A stretch of DNA of 64,000 nt from Talpa occidentalis (GCF_014898055.3 NW_023601104.1:78537106-78601105), one strand, 5' to 3'; counted from the first letter of the stretch, positions 20,761-33,775 are shown. The notes: generated from the letters alone by a model not told the origin. A program made the numbers and translations.

Positions 20761-21169
20761 CTATTATTTAGGGCTTTTTCTGAAGGGATAAAAAAACGCA
20801 ATACAAACTTACTACGAAAAGGACCTCATCAGCTGATAACACAGAAAAACCCAGAAGAATGGCTGAATCCATGTTCTGAAATGATATTGTCAAAAACATC
20901 TTCTAGCCACCTCTTTGGTCCCATCAGCAATCAGAAACTCTTTCTGTGCGTGTAAATTTGCAGTTAAAAAAAAAACTATTACTGCTTTAGTTAGTCTAAA
21001 GTACATCTCTTGGTATAAAGCACAGTTTATAGGGAAAGATGGGTGCTTGGGGTTTCTACGGAGGTGCTGGGTGGAGCCCCATCTTCAGTCTATCGAACCC
21101 CAACCACTGGGCTAGGTAGGTTCTGATTCCCGAAACACAAACTACAAAAAGTGAGAAATCCTAAAAGAG

Positions 21170-22140
21170 CCCTCGCGCCACGACTGTAGCCGGAACCTTG
21201 ACCTCAAGATGGCGTCGCGTAGTCATAAGATTAACTCGGATCCAATCAAAAATGGCAGGGTGGGTCGTAATTTGCAGCTCAAGCCTTTCTAGTCCCCACT
21301 AGGCGCTTCTTCTCTATGGTTATTCGCCGTAGCGTGGTGATTCCGAGCCAACAGTGAAGACTATCTAGCTTCGTTCTTCTCTATGATTCTTCTCTCCACA
21401 CCCCCGGCCGCAGTGCACGCCGGGCAAGAGGAAGCCCTCCAGAAGCTCCCCGCGCTGCGCGGCTGTGTTTGCGGCCTGTGCGAGTAGGCGCTGCGCGGAG
21501 CCCGTCTCCCGGACGAGCGGCGCGCAGAAACCTCGAGCCGGTGGAGCCCACTCGTAACCTGAAGCTCAGAAGGCCGCGAAGACAGTGCTGTTTCCTCAGC
21601 GGCGGGTGAGTTCACGCCACAGAACGCGTGTGGAAACGAGGAGACCGGGTACCCCAGCTGGGGGAGGAGGGAAAACCGGGGAAGCTGCTAAAGGGCCGGG
21701 GCGGGGTAGGGGTAAGGAGGGGGGGTTATATGGGGGAGGGGACGGGCACGAGGCTTGGGTTTCTCCACCTCTCCAAGGCCTCAAAAACCAGTGGGCCCAG
21801 CAAGAACCCGTGAAGGCCGGACCTGCTGCCATAGCTTTCCTCCTCGCTTTGTCGCCCGCTTTCCCTTCCCTTCCACCGTCCGCCAGAGTGAATCTCCTTG
21901 CCTCCCTTTGGGCTCCACGTTTGCCCACAAAACGATCGGTCGGCCCCCGGGGATCCTTTCCCTGGGTCCCCTTTCTGACCCGAGCCTCCGGAACCTTACG
22001 GTAGATTTTCGGGGCCTAGGACACACTAGCCTCAGACTCTGCCTAGAAGCCAGACAGCACCCACCCAGAGCGAGGTGCTGGCCTTCAACGGATTCCTTTC
22101 CCTTCCTCTTGGGTCATCTGGAGCCCGCCACCGAGTGAAC
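21170..22140 (+). promoter_or_regulatory. RBM25: RBM25 CpG-island promoter
   Basis: GC- and CpG-rich block, densest at 21380-21720, in otherwise AT-rich surroundings and free of SINEs. Visible elements upstream of the first exon are an ETS core (CCGGAA, 21190-21195), a YY1-type site (CAAGATGGCG, 21205-21214) and a CCAAT box (21242-21246). There is no TATA box at a sensible place, which fits a housekeeping promoter with dispersed starts. Open frames across this block are products of its GC content. Confidence 0.85.
21500..21605 (+). other. RBM25: RBM25 exon 1 (5'UTR, start approximate)
   Basis: Non-coding first exon. The donor GTGAGT starts at 21606 right after GCTGTTTCCTCAGCGGCGG. The sequence resembles my memory of the mammalian RBM25 5'UTR (CTCGTAACCTGAAGCTCAGAAGG-like). 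The transcription start is not visible and 21500 is nominal. Confidence 0.7.
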
Positions 22141-23760
22141 TGGGCCCCACCCACCCTTAATTAGCTAATGCCCATCTTTTTAGCATTCTCCTGGTTTGCT
22201 TGTCTGAAGTTGTGATGACTATTGTAGTCTTGCCCCTTTCCTCCAATGGAGGTTGCAGTAAATTGTTTGTCCATTCATTCCAGGCTATTAGCAAGCCCTG
22301 TATTAAAATGAGTGCTTTCTCACCCTTCTTGGTCTTAGTTTTACTTTTGAAATAGATTTTTTAAGCTAGATGTAGGACTATTACTTTTGAAGTTACGTAA
22401 TACGGATTTATATTTCCTTAGAAATGCCATTTTGATACTGGACAGAAAGGAGCAGACCCAAAGGAGGGACTTGATTTTTCTTGCCCCAGTACTGTGCATA
22501 AGATAGTTGGCAGTGGTGCATAAAGTTTTTACACGGTCTTCTGAGCTTTAGTTCTTAAAAGATTATTTCCCCAAACATTCAGAAGCTGGAAAAGCATTCC
22601 ATTGGCCATCAGTTCCTCATGATTCCTAGCTTTTCTTATGTAGAATGAGTATTGTAATAGTACCCACTAATTCAGTTTGTTGGGGTTCAGGATTGGGAAA
22701 AACGTATGTGAAAAATTTGATTGCAGTACTCAAGTAACTTTGTGTTCAAGCCATATTAACTGATATTATTTGTTATATAAGCTTTTTCAATGAAATACAA
22801 CTCTGAGTCTTAACATTTCTTCCAGCTACCCTGAATAGACTATAAATAAAGTCAAAGTCAACTCTTAATAAGTTTTTCATTGATATGTTATTACTAGAAA
22901 GAGGCCTTATAATGCAGTGAAAAAAGGATAGTGGGGACATTGGAGCCCCCACCCATTTATTATGTTCCCTTGGACCAGTTAGCGTCTTCATCTCTAAAAG
23001 GAGACTATATCTACACCAGGTAATTTGGGAGATTAAGTGAGTAATGTATTTTGAAGACTGTTGTAAACAAAAGTAAATATGTTAGTTGATATTTTAATTA
23101 AATAATTCCTCACCTATGAGTTACCAGATTCCCTTTTTTGATCTCCAGAGTGGGGTTTTCTCCCCTTTTTTGTAAGGTACTAAAATATTTTTAGGGGAAA
23201 AAGTCTTAATTGTCCCACTGCTGCATATAAATAAGCACCATATATTAATGATTTCAACTAAGTTTTTTTGTTTCAACTAAGCTTTTTATTTTATTTTTTC
23301 CTCCTTTGTGTTAAGGTTCCAAATACATTTTTAAATAAAAGTGATTCCATTTAAGATTGGATAGTTACTTCAGATTTAATTTAAGTTTGGGATTTTCGAG
23401 TTGCGTTTTTGGCTACAAGTTACCCACATACTTTCCTCATTTACACATGATTTAGGAAAAAAATTATATTGACTGTTTTATAACTTTGGAAATGAGTAGT
23501 TGCTGAATCTTTTTTGTTGTTGTTGTTGGTGCCAAAACCCTGGAGCCAACTGTATCACTTAATATCTTGCAAAAACATTCCGTGTATTTTGTAATCTTTC
23601 ACTAAAAAGTCTTTTCTGACACTTCCAATGCCATTCGTAAGAGAGGATTCTGACTGTTTCCTTGGGATTTCAATAACTTTTTCCTTATCTTTTTTTTTTT
23701 TTTTTTTTAATTTTGAACCTTCAGAAAATAAAAACAACATGTTTCTGTTAGCCAGAATTG
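22140..23760 (+). other. RBM25: Intron 1 proximal part, largely unique sequence
   Basis: AT-rich intronic DNA without SINEs. A MIR-like fragment lies at about 22905-23070 ('ccttggaccagttagcgtcttcatctctaaaaggagac'). I see nothing else in it. Confidence 0.6.
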
Positions 23761-23778
23761 TTGTTATTGCTTAATTTT

Positions 23779-24047
23779 TAAAAAAAAATTATTTATACAA
23801 GCACTGGGTACAGTCAGAAGCACGGGTAGGGGGGTCAGCAGGGGGTGAGAGAATTCACCAGAGCCAGAGCCTGGAACAGAGCAGGCAGACTGATGAGATA
23901 CACTGCTGAGGGGAGCAGCAGGCAGGGCAGGAGAGGTCTGCACGCCATGTGCGACCCTCGCCTACAGCCAGGGATGGAACCGGCGCTGCAGAGGCTGCAG
24001 GCAGCTTCGCAGCCCAGTGCTTAACCGCTGCGCCACCAGGGGAGGCC
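23779..24047 (-). repeat. SINE type I
   Basis: Complete copy flanked by TTATTGCTTAATTTTT on both sides. An insertion of about 17 bases (GTAGGGGGGTCAGCAGG) lies near its 3' end. Confidence 0.92.
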
Positions 24048-24049
24048 CT

Positions 24050-24170
24050 TATTGCTTAATTTTTTACATTTTTGACATAAATTCAAACTTAAACATTGCA
24101 AGATTCTCATATCTTTTACCCAGGTCCCCCAGATGTTAACATTTTACCAATTTGGTTTCTTCTGAAATAT
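24050..24170. repeat. Possible L1 3'UTR fragment
   Basis: The segment 'catatcttttacccaggtcccccagatgttaacattttacc' resembles old L1 3' sequence. A similar stretch is at 40850-40990. Confidence 0.4.
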
Positions 24171-24384
24171 TTTGCTAGTAAATTGCAGAGATGATATCCC
24201 TTCACACAAGAACATTTCATTATTTAAAAACTGAAAAGATTAAAGTCAAGAAATCAGCTAATACAGTTTTATTTAATCTGCAGGTCTTAGTTGGATTTTG
24301 GATTTTGCCTGAAATTGCCCTGTCTTGGGTAATTCTTTTTATTTCTCAGTGAAAATATTTTTTTTATTATTCAGTATTTTATTT

Positions 24385-24638
24385 TTTTAATTTTTATTTT
24401 TTTAAAGATTTATTTTTTATTTATACAATAGCAGGGGTACAGGCCAGAGGTACGGGAGGGTGAGAGGATCCACCAGAGACAGAGCGGGGAGCAGAACAGG
24501 CAGACTGACCAAAAGCATTGCTGAGGACAGGAGAGGTCTGCTGCGCCATGTGGGTTTCTCCCAGGGTGGCCCGCACTGCAGAGGCTGTGGGCAGCTTCAC
24601 AGTGCTGCGCCCAACCCACTGCACCGCTGGGGAGGCCT
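24385..24638 (-). repeat. SINE type I/O, first of a same-site pair
   Basis: Shortened copy. TATTCAGTATTTTA lies before it (24368), after it (24638) and after the next SINE (24934). Confidence 0.9.
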
Positions 24639-24661
24639 ATTCAGTATTTTATTTTATATCC

Positions 24662-24932
24662 TTTTTTTTTTAAAGATTTATTTATACAAGCACTGGGTAC
24701 AGTCAGAAGCGCGGGAGAGTGAGAGAATTCACCAGAGCCAGAGAGGGGAGTAGAGCAGGCAGAAGGACTGAAGTACACTGCTGAGGGGAGCAGCAGGCAG
24801 CAGGAGAGGTCTGCGCACCATGCGGGACCCTCCTCTGCTGGCCGGGGAGGAGCCGGGGATCGAACCAGCGCAGCAGAAGCTGCGGGCAGCTTCGCAACCC
24901 AGCGCTTAACTGCTGTGCCACCAGGGAGACCC
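24662..24932 (-). repeat. SINE type Y, second of a same-site pair
   Basis: Complete copy in the same orientation as its neighbour and bracketed by the same target word. Confidence 0.93.
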
Positions 24933-24944
24933 GTATTCAGTATT

Positions 24945-25110
24945 TTAAAGCAGCCTAATTAAAGTATAATTTATATATAAAATTCATCTATAAATGCCAG
25001 CTCAGTGATTTTTAGTAAATGTACAGTTACACAACCCTTACCCAAAAGGATCCCTCTTTCCTGTTTGCAAGACCCACTACACCTCCAACAAACCACCAAT
25101 CTTTGTACAT
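24945..25110. repeat. Possible L1 3'UTR fragment
   Basis: The segment 'ttaaagtataatttatatataaaattcatctataaatgccagctcagtgatttttagtaaatgtacagttacacaaccc' is typical of antisense L1 3'UTRs. Confidence 0.45.
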
Positions 25111-26099
25111 AGCATTGTTTTTTAATCACTGAAAATTATTTTTTAAAAAAGAAACTCATGAAACGATCAACTCCCTTTTAGGAGGCTCAAAACACTTGAA
25201 TAATTTCATACCTCTGGAAAACTTTCTTGTTAAACTTCTCATTAATTAAATGTGGTCTGTTCGTTATACATTGAGGAGTTTTTCTTAGGAAAGTTTGAAG
25301 ACTCCAGTTCTGTGGGAATTCAGTTGAGAAATCATGCTTTACTTAATGGGGGCAGTGGTGTCAGTACAGTATAACAGCTGTAAGCAACAGGTATCTCAGT
25401 ACTATGGTAAAAATCATGTATTGATGTAGAGCCATTGGACTTTGAAACTTTATGTAATAACTTAAAATTTGCTCTTTCAAGACTAATAAAAATAATACCT
25501 AATAAGAACCTGGTACAAAATTGTAGCTAGGTAATGAATTAATGAAAAAGATGTACGAGTATTTGCTGAGGGAATATCTTGTTTGCCTCTTATCATTTCA
25601 TAAATTTGGCACACATTGCCCTGATGGGGTCAGCCTATAAATCTATCTTTGGTGAAATGTTTTGTTTCTGTCGGGATAAATTCTGCAGTGGAAAAATGCC
25701 TATAAGCAGTAATGGTGTTCTTGGGAGGACACTAAATATGGATGATGTAAGAGTAAGGGGAAAAGTTGAGAAAGGCAGAATTCATGCGTATTTGAGTAGC
25801 AGAGATACATTATTTAGAAATGTTTGTTTTCACTTTTTTGGACTGCATCTTTTGAGATAAAATACATATTTAATAAAGTGTATCCATTGTCGTTTCAGTG
25901 AGTTTTGCCAAACCTGTGTGACCAGTGACACACTAGAGAGAGGTTATACTTCTGTTATAGGTGCTTGTTTTTGTTATTTTGGGCCATAAAGTGTCATACT
26001 TAAATTAGGTTAAAAATTCTCTGAACCTTCTAAAGTAAAGCACTATTAAAATCATTTCTGTGCTAGTAAAATAGCTTCTGTGTCTCTTTTATAACTCAT

Positions 26100-26680
26100 A
26101 TACAACCCCTTAGCAATTGACTGCCTTCAAAGGCTATCTAGGATCCAACAGCTGGTTACCACTTTTGCCACTACCATCTGTTTCAGGTCACCCTCTCTTG
26201 TCTGGATTATTACAGTAGTCTCTTGATTCTGTCCTTGTTCTCCAGTCTTACCTTAACACACTGGCCAGTGATGCTGTTAAAATGTAAGTCAAGTCAGAGC
26301 CTTTCACATATATTCTGTTTCATTCAGAGTAAAAATTGAACCTTTACAGTGGCCTATAAAGCCCTACAGTGTCTCAACCCCCTTGACCTTTAAGCAGAGC
26401 TTACTCTGCTCCAGCTGTTGGCCTTGGTGTTTCTGCCACAGATACTCCATGCACACACCTCAGGATCTTTGTATTTGCTGTTTCCTTTCCTTGGAACATG
26501 CTTGCCCTCAGATACGAATAGGGCTTCCTGCCTCAATCTCTTTTAAATCTTTGTTCAAATTGAGGCCTGACTGGGCAGCAGTATTCAAAATGCAGCATTC
26601 TTTTGCTCGCTTACCTACTTCATTTTACAAAGTACCTACCAATTTGAGTATCTGACAATTTATTTTAAAAGAGTACAATT
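26100..26680. repeat. Ancient L2-like repeat
   Basis: Contains 'agtggcctataaagccctacagtg', 'ctctgctccagctgttggcc' and 'tttgctgtttcctttccttggaacatgcttgcc', the conserved core of old L2-type elements. An open frame across it is incidental. Confidence 0.6.
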
Positions 26681-27739
26681 TATCAATTGTAGATAAAAAC
26701 TGATAAGCTTTGTGGTTGTAAGTTTATTCTCATCATTTTTACATGTTAAAAGGTAGAAACTTATTTTATGTTGAACTAAGGGATAGATACTCTGATTTTA
26801 GGATAAGATTGGAGGTTTAGTGTTTATCAAAGGTCACCAAAAATGTTTGTTTTCTGAATTTCTGTAGGAAGGGACCATTATCTTAAGAGGTTAAAAGAAT
26901 ATTCATAAAAATCAGTCCAATACCTGTGGTGTTTTCACCATCACCTTTGAAGTTAAGCCTATGAATAAACAAGTTTTAAACAGTTCCAAATAAAAAGGAA
27001 ATATTTCATAGAAAAATTAGGAGTGGGATGGGTATACTGATACAAACTTAAAGTAAAAAAATTTTGTTAATGCTAATGAGTGAGCTGTACATTTGAAAAT
27101 CATGCAATAAAGTTTAAACACCAAGAACATAGAGTTTTTAAAAATTAATACTTTTGATACTTGCAGATAAGTGATTCTAAAGATGAATTTGTGGCACAAT
27201 ATTTGTATCCATCATGAGGCTAGGGGTCATTGCTAGCATAATACTGACACGTGGTGGTTTCTTAATAAATGTGTTTAATGAGGTCCTCAGTTTATGTGTT
27301 TACTGATTCATTCATTGATTAATTTATTTATTCAACAGGTATTAATAACGAACTGCCTTCCTAAGAAAGTGCTGATATAGAATATTATAATGATAATACA
27401 AGAACTTCTGTAAGTAGGACAGTAGCCCTCTATGTTTTTAAAGGGAGATATACTCCTGCCCCCTTCCATATGTAATTTTTTTCTTTTGGGGCAAACAATA
27501 TTACATAAAGATTATTTAAATTTCAACACAATTTTAATCTTAAATTAGTTGCATTTTTCTTTTTTAATTTGTACTGATACCTACCTAATATTTTAAAGTA
27601 TTTCCACTATTTTATTTGCTAAGTATATAAAATCATCCTGGGATTTACTTTACCTGTTAAGTTTTCTAAATATTTTCATTATACTGTGTTTTCTGAAATT
27701 GAAGTTTAGACTATAGAATACTGTGTTATCTTAATTTAA

Positions 27740-28500
27740 TAAGTCAAGATAGCATTATGAGGAGAAATAGCTGTGAGCATGAAGAATGTACTTTCCTAAG
27801 ACTTAAGACTAAGGAAATGTCTAATAAACAGGTGAAAGGATACTCAACCTCATTAGTGATTAGGGAAATACAAATTGAAACAGAGAGTATTTTTTTTGCA
27901 TACCAGATTATTAGAAACACCAGCAATGATGAAAATAGGAGGAATATACAATACACTGATGGTGAGAATAGAAATTGTGTACTAGTTTTGGAGGATGATT
28001 AAGAGACAAAGTGTAGATGCATAGAGTACTAGTATTTATTATACAATTATTTGTATAGGTAAATGGGGGTATATTTCCAGTATATCTGAGAAAGTTTAAT
28101 GTTTTGTAAGAGCTAAAATGTGTTGCCAGTCATCAGTGTTGGTTGAATAATTATGGTATATGTCTATATTATAATAGTTTACTGCACTATGGAGAATGGA
28201 ATAAAACTATGAACTTACATGGAGAGCTATTTATGATAATGAGGAAGAAAATGCACATAACAATATAGTATGATTATATTGTTTACAGAAAAACAAAAGT
28301 TTATATATTAGCTTGTATATAGAAAGATATTTAGAAGAATACAGCGATATATACCAAACTGTTGGGATTAGGGGGCGAGGAAATGGAAGACATGCACTTT
28401 TTATCTTCTCTTCTGAAGGGTGAGTAAAACAATGTACAAAACATGAAAAAGCAAATAGACAAGCATATTTTAAAGACGTTTAACTCTGGACTCTTTCTGT
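27740..28500 (+). mobile_element. Old L1 3' fragment in intron 1
   Basis: Contains 'aacaggtgaaaggatactcaacctcattagtgattagggaaatacaaattg' and, further on, 'ttactgcactatggagaatgg', which are the ORF2 end and 3'UTR of an ancient L1. The frame is lost. Confidence 0.7.
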
Positions 28501-29455
28501 TATAACACCTATTGGGGGAGGTTTTTTTTAGTGTATTACAGAAATACCTTCTGTTTAACAGATTTTTAGTGGCATCACTGGTATGGGATGAACCTACTTA
28601 TTTTGGCTGATTTTTAAAATTGGAGCACAGAATCCTAGAACATTCTAACATTTGTCTACTTTTTCCAGTGGGGCAGAAAAGTCTTAGGTACTTTTGTTCA
28701 CAAGACAGAATTAAGTTTAAGTAATAATGCCAGAAACTAAATGAAACGCAGTTCATAGTGTTCTTGTATTTTTAAAAATCAAGTTTTAACATCTGATTCT
28801 TGAAGTTCACTCAAGTGTGGCTAAGAGGTTTGCTTTTAAGTTAAAGAAAAATTATGGTTTTTTTTCTCATTGTCACAAATTGTATGTTCTCTTTATATTT
28901 GAGTGGTTACTATGTGACCTGATACATGGTTCCCCCCTTTCAGGTTTGTAGTTCACTGACACATTCATTTGTCCTTGAGGAACTCACCAACACTGAATCA
29001 ACAAATACTTTGTAACTTTGTAAACTTAGTTTTCAGAGTGCTGAGTGTGTAAAAAAATGAATGCATCAGAATACTTTAAAAATAAATAAATAAAAACTGT
29101 TCTATACCTTCCTGGATTCTGAGTTTGGTTTAAAAAGATTCATTGATGTTTGGCATTTAATTTTTGGATATTAACTGAACCTCAAAATTTTTTTCTTCCT
29201 TTATATGTATTCCCATATGATTGTAGGAGTCTATCCTGAACTTAGATCGTGTACATTTTGGGAACTTATTTTAGAAAAGATCTAAGTTTTAAAAATTCTC
29301 AATGGACAGACAGAGAAAAGAGGGTCTTTGCCAACTCCTTTGGGTAAGAAAACTTTAGAATTTTGCAGATACTCTAAAAATGAAGGCCAACAAACCAGGC
29401 ATATCAAATTGTAAAGTCTTCAAATAAAATGATTTGTCACGATTTTTTTCTTTAG
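28500..29455 (+). other. RBM25: Intron 1 distal part
   Basis: AT-rich sequence up to the acceptor TTTTTTTCTTTAG (ending 29455). I see no further gene or recognisable repeat. Confidence 0.5.
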
Positions 29456-29576
29456 ACTGCTGCAGTAAGAATGTCTTTTCCCCCTCATTTGAATCGCCCA
29501 CCCATGGGAATCCCAGCACTCCCACCAGGGATTCCACCCCCACAATTTCCTGGTTTTCCTCCACCTGTACCTCCAG
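29456..29576 (+). CDS. RBM25: RBM25 exon 2 (start codon), RNA-binding protein 25
   Basis: First coding exon of RBM25, a nuclear-speckle protein of the U1 snRNP circle that steers 5' splice-site choice (known for BCL2L1). The ATG is at 29471, 15 bases into the exon, and matches the conserved MSFPPHLNRPPMGIP start of the family. This exon encodes residues 1-35 and the first base of codon 36. They are nearly all proline, glycine and hydrophobic residues, with a PPGIPPPQF-type segment. Acceptor TTTCTTTAG, donor GTAAGT at 29577. Together the 13 coding exons in the window give residues 1-564 of a protein of about 843 residues in human. The rest lies beyond the window. Confidence 0.96.
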
Positions 29577-29771
29577 GTAAGTTTGGGAATGCTCTTGTTT
29601 TTTTAAACTGTACTATTGTAATTACAATATTAGCTTTAGGAAAATTATGAGTTTGTTACTGTGTTAGTAGTAAAAATGTTTGTTAGCATCATTCTGGAGA
29701 TGTAGATGTCTCATTTTCCTGTAACAGTAATTTTTATAGGTAGTTGGATATCATACTTACCTGAGAAGTTA

Positions 29772-30053
29772 AAAAAAATTTTTTTTAAAGATTTATTTAT
29801 TTATTTATACAAGCACTGGGTATAGTCAGAAGCACGGGAGGGTGAGAGAATTCACCAGAGCCAGAGAGGGGAGCAGAGCAGGCAGAAGGATCGAAGTACA
29901 CTGCTGAGGGGAGCAGCGGGGCGGCAGGAGAGGTCTGCGGCCATGTGGGACCCTCCTCTGGTGGCCGGGGAGCAGCCGGGGATCGAACCGGCGCTGCAAA
30001 GGCTGCGGGCAGCTTCGCAACCCTGCGCTCAACCACTGTGCCGCTGGGGAGGC
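29772..30053 (-). repeat. SINE type Y in intron 2
   Basis: Complete copy, nearly identical to the one at 63624-63928 (both have GAGAGGGGAGCAG and GGGGCGGCAGG). The two share a source subfamily. Confidence 0.93.
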
Positions 30054-30589
30054 CCAATTTTTTTATTTTTTAAAAAGGTGCAGTACATTCATTTGGTTCA
30101 AAAATAAAGATGTTCAGAAAGGTATATAGTGAAAAATTTCACATGCCTACTTTACTATTACTATTCTTTTAGTAAAAGAGAGCAACTGTAAATAAAAATT
30201 CTTTCATCCCTTAATTTTTTTTCTTTTAACACAGATAAATGGTAGCATCCTGTACATGCTTTTTGGTTCCTTGCTGTTTTGTATTTGACAGTATAGCTGG
30301 CGAGCTTTCCAAATCAGTATATAAAAATTCCCCCCTTTCCCCTACCCCAGTCCTATGAGGTTTTTCAGGTCTCATCCCAACCCTGCTGAATTAGATCCTC
30401 AGAATTTGGGACCCAGGAATCTTTAGTTTTAATAAGTTCATGAATAGGCATTCATTTAAGCATATTTAAGAGAATTCATATATAAAAACCACTATCTTGA
30501 GGTGTATAATTAATATTGCTTGGCCAAAGAGATAGTTTTCCTTTGCATATAGGTGGTAGCTTATATATTGTTGTTATTATATTTTTTTT

Positions 30590-30862
30590 AAGGATTTTTT
30601 TTTAAGATTTATTTATTTTTGTACAAGAGCTGGGGTACAGGCCAGAGGCGCAGGAGGGTAAGAGGATTCACCAGAGACAGAGGGGGAACAGAACAGGCAG
30701 ACCGATGAAATACATTGCTGAGGGGAGCAGCAGGCAAGACAGGAGAGGTCTGCTGCGCCATGTGGTACCCTCGCTGGCTGACCGTGATTGAACCAGCGCT
30801 GCAGAGGCTGCGGACAGCTTCACAGCGCAGTGCTCAACCGCCTACATCAAGAGGGGAGGCCC
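30590..30862 (-). repeat. SINE type I in intron 2
   Basis: Complete copy. The A box region is altered (AACCGCCTACATCAAGAGG), so the promoter is probably dead. Confidence 0.9.
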
Positions 30863-31252
30863 TATTCTTACATTTTTTATTCTTATATTTTAATGGGATT
30901 AAAGCATTTCATGCAGAATCCCTCTTCCCCAAAAGAAGTCTCTATGAGCTCTCAATTTGCATATTAGGATTTTCTTTTGACATAGAATCTGTGCAATTCA
31001 AGTTGAAATCACCAAATGATCTTGTGAATTATCCAGATATATTTCTGTGTGAGGTAATATAAAACAGATCAAAGACCTGTTTTTTTAATCATTTGCTTAT
31101 CTGAAATTACAGTGTTTTGCTAAAGAGCTTAAGTGTTGCAAAATCAAAAACTACCTTGCAGTTGGCTGGTATGGTGGGTTAATTCATAACATGTACATTA
31201 CCAAGAGATTATAAAGAGCAGAACTGTCTTTAATTTGAAATCAACTGCTAAA

Positions 31253-31254
<2 letters not shown>

Positions 31255-31283
<29 letters not shown>

Positions 31284-31582
31284 GAGGCATGCTTTATTTA
31301 TTTGTTTGCTGGTTTGTTTGTTTTGTTCTGTTCATACATGCACTGGGTACAGTCAGAAGCGCGGGAGGGTGAGAGAATTCACCAGAGCCAGAGCGGGGAG
31401 CAGAGCAGGCAGAAGGACCGAAGCACACTGCTGAGGGGAGCAGCGGGCGGCAGGAGAGGTCTGCACGCCATGTGGGACCCTCCTCCGGTGGCCGGGGAGC
31501 AGCCGGGGATCGAACCGGCGCCGCAGAGGCCGCGTGCAGCTTCGCAACCCAGCGCTCAACCGCTGCGCCACCGGGGAGGCCC
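31255..31582 (-). repeat. SINE type Y, CATGCCTCT tail
   Basis: Full-length copy with a poly(T) stretch and AGAGGCATG on the antisense side, flanked by AACTGCTAAATTTTT on both sides. Confidence 0.95.
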
Positions 31583-31802
31583 AACTGCTAAATTTTTAAT
31601 TTTGAATTTGTTTACTACCATAAACTTAGCTTTGGGCCTCCTACCCATAAATCAAGTACACAGTATGAAAAATCATAAAATAAACATGGTAGTTTTTATG
31701 AAATATTAAAAACTTAAAGAGTTTGACAGTAAATCCTAATATTAAAAATAAGAGTTATTATGCTTGTATATTATTATAATTGCAATATTTATAAAAAGAA
31801 CA

Positions 31803-32005
31803 GCGGTCTAGGCCAGAGGCACAGGGGGTGAGAAGATTCACCAGAGACAGTGGGGAACAGAACAGGCAGACTGACTGAAATACACTGCTGAGGGGAGTAG
31901 CAGCAAGGCAGGAGAGTCTGCTGCACCATAGGGGTTAGCTCCCTGGCTGGTATCGAACTCATGCCGCAGTGGCTGGTGATAGCTTGATAGCACTGAGACT
32001 TTAAA
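31803..32005 (-). repeat. SINE type O, partial
   Basis: The body is present but both the A-rich tail and the A box are missing. The copy stops at the sequence for GATAGCACTGAGACTT. Confidence 0.75.
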
Positions 32006-32456
32006 AGTGTATGATGATGAATACTATATCAAATTATTACTGGTAAATGGGACATGTTTCTCTTAAGTCTCCTCCCTATTAAGATGGGTTACTAGATCCC
32101 AAACTCAGATTTTCGGTATATCTTGTTGCATGTTTAGTCAGTGCCATGCTTAACATGGGCATTTATTCACAGTGGTTATGCTGTTAAATAATTTTGATTC
32201 CACTTGTAAAAGAGTACAGTATCATTCTGCTTAAGGAAAAATACCTGGTTGATAAATCATATTTTAATTACAGCTCATTTTCTACATGCATTCTGTGTGT
32301 AGCATCAGTACTTTGAAAGGTAAATGAAGAAGTATGCTGAACTAGAGCAATAATGCAAACCACGTTATCCATTTTCATCTATAATTTTCTTGCCTCCTCA
32401 TGTAGTTACTTGAACTTTAATTGCTATGTGGTATTTGCATTTAAATTAGAAAATTG

Positions 32457-32727
32457 GGGCCTCCCTGGTGGCGCAAGGGGTTGAGTGCAGCGCTGTGAAG
32501 CTGTCCGCAGCCTCTGTAGCGTGAGTTTGATCCCAGGCCAGGGAGTGACACATGGTGCAGCAGACCTCTCCTGACTCGCCCGCTGCTCCTCTCAGCCGTG
32601 TACTTCTGTCAATCTGCCTGTTCTGTTCCCCATTCTGTCTCTGGTGAATCCTCTCACCTCCCACACCTCTGGCCTATACCCCAGTTCTTGTAATCATAAA
32701 TAAATAAAAAAAAAAACTTGAAAAAAA
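32457..32727 (+). repeat. SINE type O
   Basis: Complete copy flanked by AAATTAGAAAATTG on both sides. Confidence 0.92.
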
Positions 32728-32928
32728 TTAGAAAATTGAAGAATAGGTACAAATTTTTCCATACAAAGGAATGTGTGCATATGGAAAAAGGAAGTTTTTT
32801 CCTCCACAGTTTCTTAGATTTCTTGTTCCCAAAGATAGCCTTTCTCACCAGTTTCCAGAGTATCTGATATATGCCAAGCATATCCAGTTACAAATGGAAG
32901 TAGAATGAAGTGGACATTCTCTTAAGCC

Positions 32929-32954
32929 TTCTCTCTCTCTCTCTCTCTCTCTCT
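32929..32954. repeat. (CT)n microsatellite
   Basis: About 12 CT units, adjoining the antisense poly(T) of the next SINE. Confidence 0.9.
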
Positions 32955-33219
32955 GTTTTTTTAAAGATTTATTTATTTATGCATTCAAGAACTGGAGTAC
33001 AGGCCAGAGGTGTGGGGGTGAGAGGATTCACCAGAGACAGAGTGGGGAACAGAGCAGGCAGATGTACTGAAACATTCTGCTGAGGGAAGCAGCGGCAAGA
33101 TAAGGGAGGTCTGCTGAGCCTTGTGGGTCGCTCCCTGTCTGGGGATTGAACTCATGCTGCAGTGGCTGCAGATAGCTTCATAAGTTGTGCCTTAACCCCT
33201 TGTGCCACCAGGGAGGCCC
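32955..33219 (-). repeat. SINE type O
   Basis: Complete copy. CTTAAGC flanks both sides. Confidence 0.9.
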
Positions 33220-33594
33220 TTAAGCGTTCTTTTAAGGCTGTTCCCTTCATCTCCGTTTTTGGTTATGTTTTCTCTTTTCTCATTTTTTAAAATTCAACCA
33301 GTAACACATTTGACATTTTGTGTTTTTTTCCCCTTTAGTATGCATCACTTTTGTGTCTTTGTAATGAGTAGTAATACATTCTACATTTCATAAAATTAGA
33401 AGTTGAGGTAGGAAACATTAAACTTTTGATAACTTAAAAGGAAAAAAGTTTTCTTTAACAGTTTCTCTTTCTTGTATGTTTTCTTTAATAAAAGTTTGCC
33501 TATGGGAGAGATTCCACATGGATTACCGTTGGTAAACAGCAGAACATTTGTTCATTGGTTTGCAAAGTTAAAAGTGAAATTTAGATTCAAGTTG

Positions 33595-33775
33595 ATTAAG
33601 CATCCACTATATTTAAGTGCTCTGCATTTAATCTCATGGGCACTCTGAGGAAATAATTACCTTACTATAATTGAGGCAACTGAACCTGAGGTTAAATCAC
33701 TTACTAAAGGTTACAGAGCTAAAAGCATAGACCTCAGATTTGAACCCAGATTTGGTTCTGAAATTATATAATTTC
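33595..33775. repeat. MIR element
   Basis: 'tttaatctcatgggcactctgaggaaataattacc' followed by 'aactgaacctgaggttaaatcacttac' and 'gatttgaacccagatttgg' is the MIR core in antisense reading. Confidence 0.7.

Noticed and set aside
21288..21306. Possible CTCF-like core (CCCCACTAGGCGC) next to the promoter
   Set aside because: It lacks the GG of the core motif, and one partial match is not enough to call a site.
21585..22138. Overlapping frames of 110-139 codons in the CpG island
   Set aside because: Stops are rare there because of high GC content. The sequence is promoter, 5'UTR exon and start of intron 1.
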